NCBI GenBank assembly: GCA_016715405.1
Contig: JADKAE010000002.1
Location: 124,001-188,000, forward strand
Origin: Saprospiraceae bacterium
GTDB taxonomy: Bacteria; Bacteroidota; Bacteroidia; Chitinophagales; Saprospiraceae
Reading direction: 5' to 3'
Length of the DNA stretch: 64,000 nucleotides
Shown piece by piece: positions 47,392-57,311 of this stretch. The position numbers and the translations under genes were made by a program. Numbering within the stretch: the stretch's first letter is position 1; each line of letters starts with the position of its first letter. Below the pieces are notes generated by a model that made no database searches, was not told the origin of the DNA, and was given only the letters and a program-made list of their open reading frames with translations.

Positions 47392-49079
47392 TTGCCACTA
47401 GACGCGGCGCCGGAATTGCTGGCGAAAATCGCCCTTCCAAAAGCAAGTAAAGACAGCACCGAGGTAGTTGCAGAACTGGCAATATCGTGCGTCCAGTTGC
47501 AGGCGGCGCAGTACCTTGAAGCGGGTGTGGATACGCTGGTGCGCACCGATAGCTTATACACTGCTTTTTTGCATATTGGCCCGGCGTATCGCTGGGCGCA
47601 GCTTCGCAATGGCAACGTAGAAGAATCCTTTTTGGCTGCTTCAGGATACCGGGAGCGGCTTTTTCGCGGCGTTCGTTTCTCATACCGGCAGGTCGTGCGA
47701 TTGCAGGAATCCCTCCTGATTGCGGCTGAAAATGCGGGCTATCCCTTTGCCAGGGTACAGCTCGATAGCCTTGTTGCGGAAGGCGGCGCGCTACAAGCAG
47801 CGCTTGTGCTGGATAAGGGGCCGTTGATAACCATCCGTTCCCTGAAAATCGAAGGCGATGCGCGCATTTCAAATGCATTTCTGCAGCAATACCTCGGTAT
47901 TCGTCCGGGTATGCCCTATCACCGGGGGAAGGTGCTCAAACTCAGACAACGCCTTTTGCAACTGCCTTTTTTAAGCCTTTCTGCCGACCCTGGCGTGGTT
48001 TTTCAGGAAGCCGACGCTCTTATCAGTCTGCCATTACAGCGCCGCAATGCCAGCCGGTTTGATTTTATCATCGGCGTGTTGCCCAATAGCAGTCAGGTGG
48101 GCAGGCTGCTCCTCACCGGGTCTTTCAACGGCGAGCTCCACAACCAATTCGGCCTTGGCGAGCGGATTTATGCGCGTTTTGAGCAATTGCGGCCTCAAAC
48201 ACAGCGCCTGGACCTGCAATTCACCTACCCTTACGCACTGGGATTGCCCTTTGGCGCCGACCTTCAATTTGGGCTATACAAACGCGACACCAATTTTATC
48301 GATATCAATTTCGACGTGGGGATACAATACCTGCTCGAAGGGGGCAATTACCTGAAAGTTTTCTGGAATCGCCGTACCACCAACGTCCTCAGCGTCAATG
48401 CGGCGCAATTGCTCAACAGCGGCGCTTTGCCCGACACACTGGATGTAAACCACACCTTTTTCGGCCTGGAATACGCCCACGAACGCCTCGACTACCGGTA
48501 TAACCCGCGCAAAGGCTGGCGGGTATCGGCACGCGCCGCGGCGGGCACCAAGCGTATCGAAAAAAACAACCAGATCGAATCGCTGGGTTTCGGGAGCTTG
48601 TATGATTCGCTGGTGTTGCGCAGCTTTCAATACCGGCTCACCGGCGTGCTGGAGGGTTACATCCCCCTATTCAAACGGGGTGTACTCAAAACAGCTCTAC
48701 AAGGCGGGTTTATTTTGCACAAGATCCCATATTGGCCAACGAGCAATACCGCCTTGGCGGCAACCGCCTGCTGCGCGGCTTTGACGAAGAATTGATCTTC
48801 GCCACCCAATATCTGGTAGCTACGCTGGAATACCGCTTTCTCCTGGGTACGAATTCCTACCTCTATCTTTTCGGCGACGCTGCCCGTACCGACGCCCTCA
48901 CTGCCAATACGCCTGCCGGCGCTGACACCGTCGATTTTCCATATGGTTTTGGCGCGGGCATCACCTTTGAAACGCGCGCCGGCCTTTTCGGCGTGAGCCT
49001 GGCCTTCGGCGGCCGCCAGGGTCTGCCGGTCGATTTTGGCGCGCCCAAGGTGCATTTTGGTTATGTGAGCCGGTTTTGA
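47392..49079 (+). CDS. BamA/TamA-family outer membrane protein, frameshifted, true start upstream
   Basis: About 560 residues from the first supported codon. A POTRA-like module (GPLITIRSLKIEGDARISNAFLQQYLGIRPGMPYHRGKVLKLRQRLLQLPF) leads into a 16-strand-type barrel (RFDFIIGVLPNSSQVGRLLLTGSF, YRLGGNRLLRGFDEELI, the last being the conserved lid-type RGF motif, and closing VHFGYVSRF). A break near 48730 separates two frames that together complete the barrel. The 5' end is uncertain: a signal-like stretch (SIFFGIALVVVYLS) about 47307-47350 lies in other frames, suggesting one or two more breaks. Members insert or secrete proteins at the outer membrane. Its neighbour is the large TolB/barrel protein. 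Confidence 0.82.
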
Positions 49080-49084
49080 CCCTT

Positions 49085-50029
49085 TTACATCCCCTCTCTG
49101 CCGCGCAGGCGGTCGATCATCTGATACAATGTCGAATGGTATTTCCACACAGCGGAATAGGGATGTTGCGTGGCGCCGAATTGGCGCCGGATGGCTTCGA
49201 TATTGGGCATCATGCTGCCCTCAAAATCAAAAACGGGTAAACGGAGTTGTTCGGCGGCAAAGCGAATAGCCTCCCAGATCAGCAAAATACCGGCGCCGCT
49301 CTGGCGCAGGGCGGGGTCGTCGCCGGAGAGGTGATACCAGGCCGAATGGGCATCCCATATCAGATATGCCGCCGCATGCAGGCGACCTTGCTGATCGAAT
49401 GCGGCAAAAATGCGACGGCACTGGTGTTGGCTTAGCGCTTCGTCGTGGCGTTGCAACTGAGGCAGGGTGTATGGCAGGCGCAACCCTTGCCGTTCAAAGC
49501 TCATCGCATTGATGCGATAAAAATCTTCCAGTGGCAACTCGTGGCTTACCACCAGCAGCTGTGATGCGGCTTTTTGCAGGTTGCGCCTCATATTCCGGTT
49601 GATGCCCTGTAATACGGCATCGGCGCCTGCTTCCAGCGATAATTGGTAAGAATACCGCGTAGTTTGGCGATAGCCGGCCCAGTAAAAGGGCAGCCAGTTG
49701 GTTGCGCTATAGTGAAAACATTGCTTAAAGGCTGCTACGGCGGGCAGTTGTGCGATGAGGGCCTCCAGCAGGCGGTGTTGTTCAGTGAGGGATGCGGCGG
49801 GGTCAGCCAGGTAGGGGCCCATCATCTTTACAAAAGGAGGCATAGTAATATAACGGAAGCCTCCCTTTTGTTTAATAAAATAAGGCAAGGCAGCCTTTAT
49901 TCGGTCTCCCTGCTCCACTACCGCTGCATCCCATCGCCCGCCGTCGCAGGCGGCATCGAGGTACCAGTCCTGCGCAAAAACCGGCAGTCGGCGCTGCTGT
50001 TCGTGGCAGAATTGGCGGTAGAGGTTCAT
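49085..50029 (-). CDS. FemAB-like/GNAT-family acyltransferase
   Basis: 314 residues with the duplicated GNAT fold of the FemAB-like family (Acetyltransf_6). Recognisable parts are IKAALPYFIKQKGGFRYITMPPF near 50, GINRNMRRNLQKAA near 155, YRINAMSFERQGLRLPYT, and GRLHAAAYLIWDAHSAWYHLSGDDPALRQSGAGILLIWEAIRFA, the acyl-donor-binding half. VFDFEGSMMPNIEAIRRQFGA closes the fold. Relatives transfer amino acids or acyl groups to cell-wall or polysaccharide acceptors; the substrate is unknown. It is convergent with the BamA/TamA-like gene (5 bp between stops) and downstream of the M48 gene, from which an AT-rich 7-nt array separates it. Confidence 0.86.
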   Translation of the reverse strand: MNLYRQFCHEQQRRLPVFAQDWYLDAACDGGRWDAAVVEQGDRIKAALPYFIKQKGGFRYITMPPFVKMMGPYLADPAASLTEQHRLLEALIAQLPAVAAFKQCFHYSATNWLPFYWAGYRQTTRYSYQLSLEAGADAVLQGINRNMRRNLQKAASQLLVVSHELPLEDFYRINAMSFERQGLRLPYTLPQLQRHDEALSQHQCRRIFAAFDQQGRLHAAAYLIWDAHSAWYHLSGDDPALRQSGAGILLIWEAIRFAAEQLRLPVFDFEGSMMPNIEAIRRQFGATQHPYSAVWKYHSTLYQMIDRLRGREGM

Positions 50030-50041
50030 TGGAAATATTTG

Positions 50042-50174
50042 ATGGAATTACGAATTACGGAATTATTCGAATTACGAATTATTTTCAATTTATTAATTAA
50101 CAATTAATTAAATATTAAAAAATTTATCATTCGTAATTCGGCATTCGTAATTCGTAATTCGGCATTCGTAATTA
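50042..50174. repeat. 7-nt unit hairpin array between M48 and FemAB-like genes
   Basis: Left arm: GAATTAC-type units at about 50044-50082. AT-rich loop with TTAATTAA. Right arm: ATTCGTA, ATTCGGC, ATTCGTA, ATTCGTA, ATTCGGC, ATTCGTA at 50129-50173. The stop codon of the M48 gene overlaps the last unit, and the left arm starts about 12 nt from the FemAB-like start codon. Confidence 0.88.
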
Positions 50175-50969
50175 TTTCAAAAGCCGCTTGATGCGGTCGT
50201 ATTCCGTCTTGTAACTTTTCGAGCCGGTGCAGGCCATTTCCTTGGCTTTGCCCTCAATTTTTTGGATGCGGTTGCCGGGATCGGGGTGAGTGCTGAGGAA
50301 TGCGGGCGGGTTGCTTTTGCCTTCTATTTTCTTAAAAAAGCCTGCTGCGCCATCGGCGTGGTAATCGGTGCCGCATAGATAGATTACCGAATGTTCGTCG
50401 GCTTCTATTTCGTGGGTGCGGCTAAATTGCAGCGAAATCAACCCCAGCGCGATTTGTTCCAGCATACCGGGATCGGATTTGCCGGTGGCAATAGAAGTAA
50501 GTGCCGACAGGCCGTATATTTTTGTCATTTGGCGGGTAGAGTGGCGCAGTGCAGCGTGGGCAATTTCATGGCCCAGCACGCCTGCCAGCTGGTCTTCCGT
50601 GTCCAGGTATTTTATCAGCCCGGTATACACATAAATATATCCGCCGGGGGTACAAAATGCGTTAAGCGTATTGGCATCGTTGATAATTTTCACCTCCCAG
50701 GGGAATTCATTGCGATAGTTCACCTTACCAGTGTTCAGCACTTTGGTAGTAATGCCGCGCACATAGCGGTACACTTCTTCGTTTCCGCTCTCGGGCAAAA
50801 CGGGATAAGTTTTGGGGTCGCTGGCTATTTCTTTAGATACTTGTTTTCCCAGCTCGATATCCTGTGCGGGTGTAAACAGGTTGAGTCCGCCGCCGCCATC
50901 GGCAGATTTACATCCTGAAAGAGAAAACGCGAGAGTCAGGTAGATAGATAAAATCAGTAGTTGCTTCAT
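50172..50969 (-). CDS. M48-family metallopeptidase, lipoprotein
   Basis: 265 residues with a lipoprotein signal peptide (LTLAFSLSGC, Cys20). The zinc site is HEIAH at 134-138 (VLGHEIAHAALRHSTRQM) with the third ligand in THEIEADEHSVIYL. TPGGYIYVYTGLIKYL and STHPDPGNRIQKIE are typical of the BepA/Oma1-like soluble branch, which does quality control of envelope proteins in the periplasm. The size and lack of TPRs fit the short lipoprotein members. Confident as to family; the client proteins are unknown. Confidence 0.94.
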   Translation of the reverse strand: MKQLLILSIYLTLAFSLSGCKSADGGGGLNLFTPAQDIELGKQVSKEIASDPKTYPVLPESGNEEVYRYVRGITTKVLNTGKVNYRNEFPWEVKIINDANTLNAFCTPGGYIYVYTGLIKYLDTEDQLAGVLGHEIAHAALRHSTRQMTKIYGLSALTSIATGKSDPGMLEQIALGLISLQFSRTHEIEADEHSVIYLCGTDYHADGAAGFFKKIEGKSNPPAFLSTHPDPGNRIQKIEGKAKEMACTGSKSYKTEYDRIKRLLK

Positions 50970-51075
50970 ACTATTTGAATATTGTGTGAATTCACGGGAT
51001 AAACGGTTTTGGTTAACAAAATATTGACCCCGAAATGCTAATGTTTTATTAAATGGTTGGCAGTAAACGCCCGTC

Positions 51076-51555
51076 CTACCGATCTCTCCCTCGCTCCCTC
51101 GCTCCCTCTCTCCCTCCCAACGAGGCCTTCAACTCTGCATTTTCCAACCAGAAGTCGTCATACAGCCGGGTGCTGGCTATAAAAGTGAACCGTTTTCCGA
51201 AACTACCGGATGCTTTGAGTTCGATAGTTATTATTTTAAAAAATAAAAAACTGCTTTCGTGCAGGGAAGAAACATCCTGAAAAGAATAGCGAAAATGCTT
51301 GAAATAATTGGTGACAAACATATGCCCGGGTGAGAACTCCACGCGTTTGAGTCGCATAAGCGTAAAGGCGAACACCGCCAGTCCGCTCACAAAGAAAAAG
51401 AGCATGCCCCAGCGGAAAGGGCCGGCTGGGATATTGCCAAAATAGGCAGCTTTGTTGGTCCAAACAGCAATCGTAACCGCGCCGAAGAACACAATCCAGA
51501 ACGTGGGCACAAAAATTTTCAAAAAAAGCGTAGCGTTGGTGGAAACCCTTTGCAT
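51076..51555 (-). CDS. small two-helix membrane protein, unknown function
   Basis: 159 residues. Two hydrophobic helices near the N-terminus (IFVPTFWIVFFGAVTIAVW and WGMLFFFVSGLAVFAFTLM) are followed by a soluble beta-rich part (VEFSPGHMFVTNYFKHFRYSFQDVSSLHE, IITIELKASGSFGKRFTFIAS) like a membrane-associated PH-type fold. No family name can be given. It starts 16 bp after tatC on the same strand, so it is probably co-transcribed. The C-terminal tail (REGARERGRDR) is encoded by a four-unit 8-nt repeat array, so the array has replaced or extended the original gene end. Confidence 0.72.
   Translation of the reverse strand: MQRVSTNATLFLKIFVPTFWIVFFGAVTIAVWTNKAAYFGNIPAGPFRWGMLFFFVSGLAVFAFTLMRLKRVEFSPGHMFVTNYFKHFRYSFQDVSSLHESSFLFFKIITIELKASGSFGKRFTFIASTRLYDDFWLENAELKASLGGREGARERGRDR
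51084..51115. repeat. 8-nt array forming the C-terminus of a membrane protein gene
   Basis: CTCTCCCT, CGCTCCCT, CGCTCCCT, CTCTCCCT on the plus strand. In the minus-strand gene it encodes the arginine/glutamate-rich tail just before the stop. Confidence 0.8.
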
Positions 51556-51571
51556 GAATACTGAATTTACA

Positions 51572-52474
51572 TCATCCTTCCAGTTCTGCCTCGTGCAGGC
51601 GGTAGGCCCTGCGGGCCACGTAAATGCTAAGTTCGTATAAAATAAAGAGCGGCCCCGCCACTAATATCTGGCTTGCCACATCGGGCGGCGTAATCACGGC
51701 GGCCACGATGAGAATGCCCACTACCGAATGCCGGCGGTATTCGCGCATCGTTTCGGGGGTGAGCAGGCCTACTCTGGCCAGGAAATACACGACTACAGGC
51801 AACTCAAACACCAAGCCGGTGGGCAGGGTAAACATGATCATATAATTGATCAGCGAGTTGAGCATAGGAATATTTTCCACGCCGGGGATGGTAAAGCTGG
51901 TGAGGAAGCTAATGGCAAAAGGGGCGATGCCGAAATAGCCAAAAAGGACTCCTGTCAAAAAGAGGAAGCTACAAATTGCCACCACGCCCCGGGCTGCATT
52001 TTTTTCTTACTATATAACCGGGGCTGACAAAGCGCCAGAATTCCCAGAATACATAGGAAAGGAAATAATAAAGCCGGCAATAAAACTCACCTTGATAGCG
52101 GTGAGGAAAGCTTCGGCAAAACCTACTGCCTGGGTAGTAAATTCGGGAGGGCCGAAACAAAGCGTACCTTCGGCGCCCAGCGACTTGCCCAGCCAGCAAT
52201 AAAAGCGGTAAGAAATAAAATCCCTGCGGGTAGGGCCAAATATGATATTTTCAAATATCCAGCCGTTTACAAAAAACAGCGCTATTCCCAGTGTACTTAC
52301 CACAACCACCGACCTGACGAGATGCTGTCGCAACTCATCGAGGTGCTCAAGGAAAGTCATCTCCTTACCGCTATCTGCTTCCGGCTTTTTTTCTGCCTTT
52401 TTCTTGCGGGGCCAGAATCGCCGCTTAGGCTTTTGGGGCTCTTTTTCGTCCGCGTGAATTTGATCCAATGGCAT
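51572..52474 (-). CDS. tatC: Sec-independent protein translocase TatC, two frameshifts
   Basis: About 300 residues after joining. TatC is the multi-spanning core of the twin-arginine export channel. The N-terminal cytoplasmic part is lysine-rich, then comes the hallmark MTFLEHLDELRQHLVRS and helix 1 (VVVVSTLGIALFFVNGW). Breaks near 52070 and 52010 interrupt the next segment; joining restores FPYVFWEFWRFVSPGL, the conserved FxxPGL-type loop. The rest (FLFLTGVLFGYFGIAPFAISFL, MFTLPTGLVFELPVVVYFLARVGLLT, VVGILIVAAVITPPD, ILYELSIYVARR) is a full TatC. A TACTTTTG box lies upstream at 52576-52583. TatA/B are not in the window. Confidence 0.93.
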
Positions 52475-52575
52475 AGCTGTGATTGCTTTCCTACTATGAT
52501 ATCTCTGAACGCCCGGCGTTTAAGGACCGTCAAGCCTTTTTTAAAAAGGCTGCATGATTAGGCGCAAAAGAAATG

Positions 52576-52583
52576 CAAAAGTA
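52576..52583 (-). promoter_or_regulatory. candidate -7 box (TACTTTTG) for tatC
   Basis: An exact TAnnTTTG match about 100 bp upstream of the tatC ATG. The nearest upstream TTG is 25 nt away, slightly long for a -33 element. Confidence 0.4.
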
Positions 52584-52700
52584 GCAAATTATGCGGCGTT
52601 GCTTCATACAATTGCTTTGCTGCGCACTTTTTTATAAGGTTTAAAGGGCCATAATGCGTAAAATGTTTACATTTATACGCAAAGTGGGCTTCCCAGAATA

Positions 52701-53587
52701 ATGAACTATAATATGAGGACTGCTGCCTTTTTCGTATTTCTGTTGTTTTGCGCATACGCCCTTGTGGCGCGCTGGTATTTTGTTTGTGAAATGAGAGGGC
52801 ATTGCAATCCCGTTTCTCCCCAGGCGCCCGAAGAGGATATCCGGCCCAAAACGCTCGAAGTGCGCGAGGGCGATACCGTACTGCTGAGCGGTTATGATCA
52901 TTTCGCATTTGACTCGGCCAGCGTGGCGCCCCGTCTCAATGCCGACAATACGGCCTTTCTCGATACTTTGGCTGCCCTGATGAAACAAGACTCTAATAGG
53001 CGCCTTACCATTACCGGACTCTACCGGCCCGGTGAAAAGACATTCGCCCCGGCGGCTTTTTTGAAAATATCGGCATTGCCCGCGCCGACAGGCTCCGCCG
53101 CCTGCTGATGCAACGCGGATTACCAGAAAGATACATGTCGCTCGACCAGGCAGCCGGCATCGACAGCGAATTGCGCGAGCCCCTGCGCTTCGAATTGTAC
53201 CGCCCTTCCGGCATTCCCGACGCCTATGAAAAAGTGCAATTCGTGTTTACCAACATGAACTTCTCCGATGCCAATTTCGCCTATGATTCCGATGAATTTA
53301 AACCCGGCGATGCGTTTGTCGCCTATGCCGATTCAGTAAAAACCTACCTCGACCTGCACAGCGATAAAACGCTTACGATCGTAGGGCATACCGACAACGT
53401 GGGCTCTGATAAATATAACCTCCAACTGGGGCTGCGCCGCGCTAAAAATGCGCGCACCTATTTTACTGACCTGGGGGTAAACGCCAAAATCGAAGTAAAA
53501 TCGATGGGGAAATCCCGCCCGGCTGCTTCTAACGAAACGCCGGAAGGCCGCCAAAAAAACCGAAGGGTGAATTTTATTTTGGAATAA
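52701..53587 (+). CDS. OmpA-family peptidoglycan-binding protein, one frameshift
   Basis: About 295 residues after joining near 53060, which restores ...GGFFENIGIARADRLRRLLMQRGL. An N-terminal membrane helix (TAAFFVFLLFCAYALVARWYF) anchors two related segments. The first, GYDHFAFDSASVAPRL...LAALMKQDSNRRLTITGLY, looks like a degenerate OmpA domain. The second is a full OmpA domain (YDSDEFKPGDAFVAYADSVKTYLDL...LTIVGHTDNVGSDKYNLQLGLRRAKNARTYF...RQKNRRVNFIL), which binds peptidoglycan. It probably links a membrane to the cell wall. The HhH/coiled-coil gene follows 12 bp later. Confidence 0.88.
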
Positions 53588-53599
53588 TCTCAATATCAT

Positions 53600-54824
53600 A
53601 TGGATAATTTTTTTGCTGGGTTTAACACCACTGACAGCTACGCCATCTTGTTTATCATGCTGCTGGCGTTTCTTTTTGGATTAATCGTCGGTTTGTTGCT
53701 GCGCGGACGGCGTATCCGCGCAATCAAAGCAGAGAGACGCTGCTATCGAAAATAAGGGCCTCGCAGAGACGGAGCTGGCCGGCATGCGCGAACAACTCGC
53801 TTTGAAAGAGGCTGACATGAAGCGCGTAGAACTGGAAACCGCTGAGTTGCACGACAAAATTGCCCGCCACGAGGAAGAAAAAAGCAAATTGTATTACGAA
53901 ATCCACCAACTCAACGCCGTAGTAGAAAGCCAACAGTCCACCGCCAAAGAATTCCAGGCTATCATCGATACCCTCGAAACACAACTGTCTGCCGCGCAAA
54001 CCAGCCAGCAAGAGCTTCAGCAAACCCTGGAAGAAGAAGAAAAAGAAGAAGCCGGCGTAGAAGAGCTAGCCGCCATGCAAAGCTTTTACAACGCCTCGCG
54101 CATGCGCATGGATGCGATTGAAGAAAAACTCAGGCTTTTGGAATCCGAAAACAGCGCGCTACGCCAATCACTCGACGAACTAAAGCCTCTGTCAACTCCC
54201 CAAACTACAGCGGCCGCACCGATGATTGCCTTTTCTCTGGAAGAAGAACCCGAAGAAGTAATTTTCGAACCGGGAAACAAGGACGTCCTCCGCGAAAAAA
54301 TAGTATTTGAAACGCCCACTAAAGACGACCTCTCGCTCATCAAAGGCGTAGGCCCTTTTCTCGAACAAAAATTGAATCAGCTCGGCATTTATACTTTTGA
54401 CCAGGTCAGCCAGTGGGACCAGGCGGAAATTGAACGGGTGACCCACGAAATAGGTTATTTCTCGGGGCGCATCGAAAAAGACGATTGGGTGGGCCAGGCA
54501 CGCCGCCTGCTTCAACTTAAGCAAGAACACCCCTGGGCGCTACAGCCGCTGGGTATCCAAAGTACCGACACTGCCGACCTGAAGATAGTAGAAGGCATAG
54601 GTCCCAAAATTGAAGCCCTGCTCAAGGAAGCAGGCATCAATACCTGGGATGAACTTGCTGATACATCTGCCGACCGCCTGCAAGATATTTTGGCCGCCGC
54701 AGGCGAAACTTTCCGCATTCACGACCCTACTTCGTGGCCTATGCAGGCGCAAATGGCCGCCAACGGCCAGTGGGATCTGCTCCGCGAATATCAAGAAGAG
54801 CTGAAGGGCGGGAGGATTGTGTAG
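53600..54824 (+). CDS. membrane-anchored coiled-coil protein with two C-terminal helix-hairpin-helix modules, one frameshift
   Basis: About 408 residues from the ATG at 53600. One membrane helix (YAILFIMLLAFLFGLIVGLLL), then a frame break near 53735 that rejoins at AAIENKGLAETELAGMREQL. A long charged coiled coil occupies about 60-190. Two HhH-type modules follow: DDLSLIKGVGPFLEQKLNQLGI and ADLKIVEGIGPKIEALLKEAGI, each followed by WDxxEI/WDELADTS helices. Such HhH modules usually bind DNA or act as protein-interaction folds; in Bacteroidota the architecture is common but uncharacterised. It is probably co-transcribed with the OmpA-family gene. Confidence 0.82.
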
Positions 54825-54828
54825 GACC

Positions 54829-54990
54829 GACTTTGGGACTTTACGACTTTACGACTGTACGACTTTAGGATCAAGGAAATTTCACGTACCTTTATTTGTC
54901 CAATATTACACAGTCGTACAGTCGTACAGTCGTACAGTCGTACAGTCGTACAGTCGTACAGTCGTACAGTCGTACAGTCGTACAGTCGAT
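54829..54990. repeat. 8-nt unit hairpin array between convergent genes
   Basis: Left arm 54829-54870: degenerate CTTTACGA, CTGTACGA, CTTTAGGA units. Loop about 40 nt. Right arm: nine perfect CAGTCGTA units plus CAGTCGAT from 54911 to 54990. The right arm ends at the base before the phosphohexomutase stop codon (54991-54993), and the left arm starts 4 nt after the HhH gene stop. Confidence 0.92.
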
Positions 54991-56392
54991 TTAAACCCCC
55001 ATAGCCACCCGGGCGGCATCGAGCACCACGCGGGTCTCTGCCAGCGTAGGCGCCTGCGCGTACACCCGAAGTACCGGCTCCGTTCCCGACGGCCGTATCA
55101 TCACCCAAGTGTCGTTACCCAGGTTGAACTTATAGCCGTCGATGGTTTCCAGCGATTCCACTGTATAATTGCCGATCGTTTTGTAGGGCGCCTCCTTACA
55201 AGCTTTGATCACCGCTTGTTTTTGCGATTCCAGGATGTGTAAATCGTCGCGGTCGCAGGCAAAAGCGCCTACCAGGTCGTACACTTCCTGGATAAGGGCT
55301 TCGAGTGATTTACCCGTTTTAGCCATAAATTCGAGGATCATCAGCCCGATCCAGATACCGTCGCGTTCGGGGATATGACCTTTTACGGCCAGGCCGCCCG
55401 ATTCTTCGCCGCCGGTGATCACGTCTTCGTGAGCCATAATCTCGGCGATATATTTAAACCCGATGGCTGTCACTTCTATTGGCAGGCCGAAAAGCTGGGC
55501 CAGTTTTTTCATCTTGTCGGTTACCGAAAAAGTAACCACGACCTTGCCGCTTTGCTTTTTGTACTTGTGCATATAGAGCAACAAGAGCAGCAGGATATGG
55601 TGCGAATCGACAAAATTGCCGGCGGCGTCGTAGAGGCCGATGCGGTCGGCGTCGCCATCGTTGGCGATGCCCAGGCCGATATTGCCTTCTTGGCGGATCA
55701 ACTCTGAAAACTCGAGCAGGTTGCGGTGGATGGGCTCGGGCGCCTGGCCTTTGAATGAGGGGGTTATAATCGCAGTGCAGCAGCACCGCGTCGGGAAACA
55801 AGCGGCGCATCGCATTTTGACCGGCGCCGTACATGGCGTCGTACGCGCTTCGGATACCCGATTGCCGGATAGCGTCGAGGTCGAAATTGGCAGCCACGTG
55901 GTCGAGATACATTTGTTCGAGGTCGGAATAGACAACCAACCCGCTGCTTTCCAGTGCCGCCAATTCGGGCAGCGCCGTAGTCACCGGGCCATCGGGAATA
56001 AGGGCTTCCACCTCGGCCACTTCGGCGGGGATCATGGGTCCGCCGAGGCTGGATTTGAGCTTGAAGCCGTTATAAGAAGGCGGGTTGTGGCTGGCCGTAA
56101 TCACAATACCCACATCGGCGCCCAGCTTGACGGCGCCCAGCGAAACCATAGGCGTAGACACAAAATTGCGGGCCATCACCGATTTGATGCCGTGGGCGCC
56201 CAGCACCCGGGCGGTCGTTTCGGCAAACAATTGGCCGGCAAAGCGGCAATCGTAGCCTATCACAGCCTGTTTGCCGCCGCGTTGCAAAAGCCAGCGTGCG
56301 GTACCTTCCGCCACGCGTTTCACGTTTTCAACCGTATAATCCTGGGCGATAATTGCCCGCCAGCCATCCGTGCCGAATTTTATTGTATCCAT
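54991..56392 (-). CDS. phosphoglucomutase/phosphomannomutase family protein, one frameshift
   Basis: About 467 residues after joining at a five-G run near 55765. The alpha-D-phosphohexomutase features are all present: N-terminal KFGTDGWRAIIAQDYT, phosphoserine loop TASHNPPSYNG (Ser101), metal loop DGDADR, sugar-binding GGEESGG, and the phosphate-binding MIRPSGTEPVLRVY at the C-terminus. The enzyme interconverts hexose 1- and 6-phosphates; glucose, mannose or glucosamine specificity cannot be settled from the motifs. A TATTTTTG box lies 21 bp upstream. The gene end touches the 8-nt array. Confidence 0.94.
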
Positions 56393-56412
56393 GTTATTAT
56401 CTTTGACTCCGA

Positions 56413-56420
56413 CAAAAATA
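56413..56420 (-). promoter_or_regulatory. candidate -7 box (TATTTTTG) for the phosphohexomutase gene
   Basis: An exact TAnnTTTG match 21 bp upstream of the ATG. No clear -33 TTG. Confidence 0.45.
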
Positions 56421-56468
56421 GCATACCCGGCATAATTTGGTTACTTTCAACCTGAAAAAAGAGTCCTT

Positions 56469-57116
56469 GTGGAAGATACGTACCGGCATAAAGGCATGCG
56501 TCGCCAACTGGTGGAGGATATTCGCAAAAAAGGAATTACCGACGAAAAGGTATTAGCGGCCATCGGTGCATTGCCCCGCCATTTTTTTCTCGACAAGGCT
56601 TTCGAGGAGCTTGCCTACGAAGACAAAGCCCTGCCTATCGGCCAGGATCAGACGATCTCCCAGCCCTATACCGTGGCTTTTCAGACCGTACTGCTCGATG
56701 TGCAAAAGCGCAGTAAAGTATTGGAAGTCGGCACGGGGTCGGGGTATCAGGCGGCCATCCTCGCCCTGCTCGGCGCCAGGGTATACACCGTAGAACGCCA
56801 GGAAGCGCTGTATAAACAGGCCAAAACCATGTTAGACAGGATAAGTCCCGGCAATGTGCGTTGTTTTTACCGCGACGGCTACAAGGGCCTCCCCGAATTT
56901 GCTCCCTTTGACCGCATTTTGGTCACCGCCGGCGCCGATGCGATTCCCGAAGCGCTGCTCCAACAACTCAGTCCTGGCGGCATTCTCGTCATTCCTGTGG
57001 GAACAGAGCTGCAAGTTATGCACAAAATTACCCGCCAAGCCGACGGTTCATTCGTCGATGAGGAAAAGGGCTTTTTTCGGTTTGTGCCGTTTGTCAAGGG
57101 ATTAAACCGGGATTAG
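56469..57116 (+). CDS. pcm: protein-L-isoaspartate O-methyltransferase
   Basis: 215 residues from a GTG at 56469, chosen because relatives in the phylum begin with the same EDTxRHKGMRxxLV stretch. An internal ATG at 56496 is the alternative. The enzyme repairs isoaspartyl residues by SAM-dependent methylation. Signature parts are LPRHFFLDKAFEELAYEDKALPIGQDQTISQPYTVAFQT, SAM motif I VLEVGTGSGYQAAILALLGARVYTVER, and FDRILVTAGADAIPEALLQQLSPGGILVIPVG. The last G of its TAG stop is the first base of a 7-nt hairpin array. Confidence 0.95.
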   Translation: MEDTYRHKGMRRQLVEDIRKKGITDEKVLAAIGALPRHFFLDKAFEELAYEDKALPIGQDQTISQPYTVAFQTVLLDVQKRSKVLEVGTGSGYQAAILALLGARVYTVERQEALYKQAKTMLDRISPGNVRCFYRDGYKGLPEFAPFDRILVTAGADAIPEALLQQLSPGGILVIPVGTELQVMHKITRQADGSFVDEEKGFFRFVPFVKGLNRD

Positions 57117-57182
57117 TGAACAGTGAACAGTGAACTGTGAACTGCTCCTTGATCTGTTCACAGTTCACTGTTCACTGTTCAC
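57116..57182. repeat. 7-nt unit hairpin array after pcm
   Basis: GTGAACA x2, GTGAACT x2, loop GCTCCTTGATCT, then GTTCACA, GTTCACT, GTTCACT, GTTCAC. Unit and loop are nearly the same as in the array at 10356-10423, 47 kb away. It starts on the last base of the pcm stop codon. Confidence 0.92.
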
Positions 57183-57228
57183 AACACCTAAATTTCATCT
57201 TTTGCATGGATTTTTTGCGGGGGGATTG

Positions 57229-57236
57229 TATCTTTG
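57229..57236 (+). promoter_or_regulatory. candidate -7 box (TATCTTTG) for the PpiD-like gene
   Basis: An exact TAnnTTTG match 75 bp upstream of the ATG. TTTTG lies 24 nt further upstream, a little long for -33. Confidence 0.55.
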
Positions 57237-57311
57237 CATTTCCTTTTTAAAAACCGACTTATAACTGACTGATTTTAAAAAGATTGAGTAGAACTCAAAC
57301 AACTACAGATA

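Noticed and set aside
54911..54990. CRISPR-like direct repeats
   Set aside because: Units are only 8 nt with no spacers, and there are no cas genes nearby. This is a tandem array.
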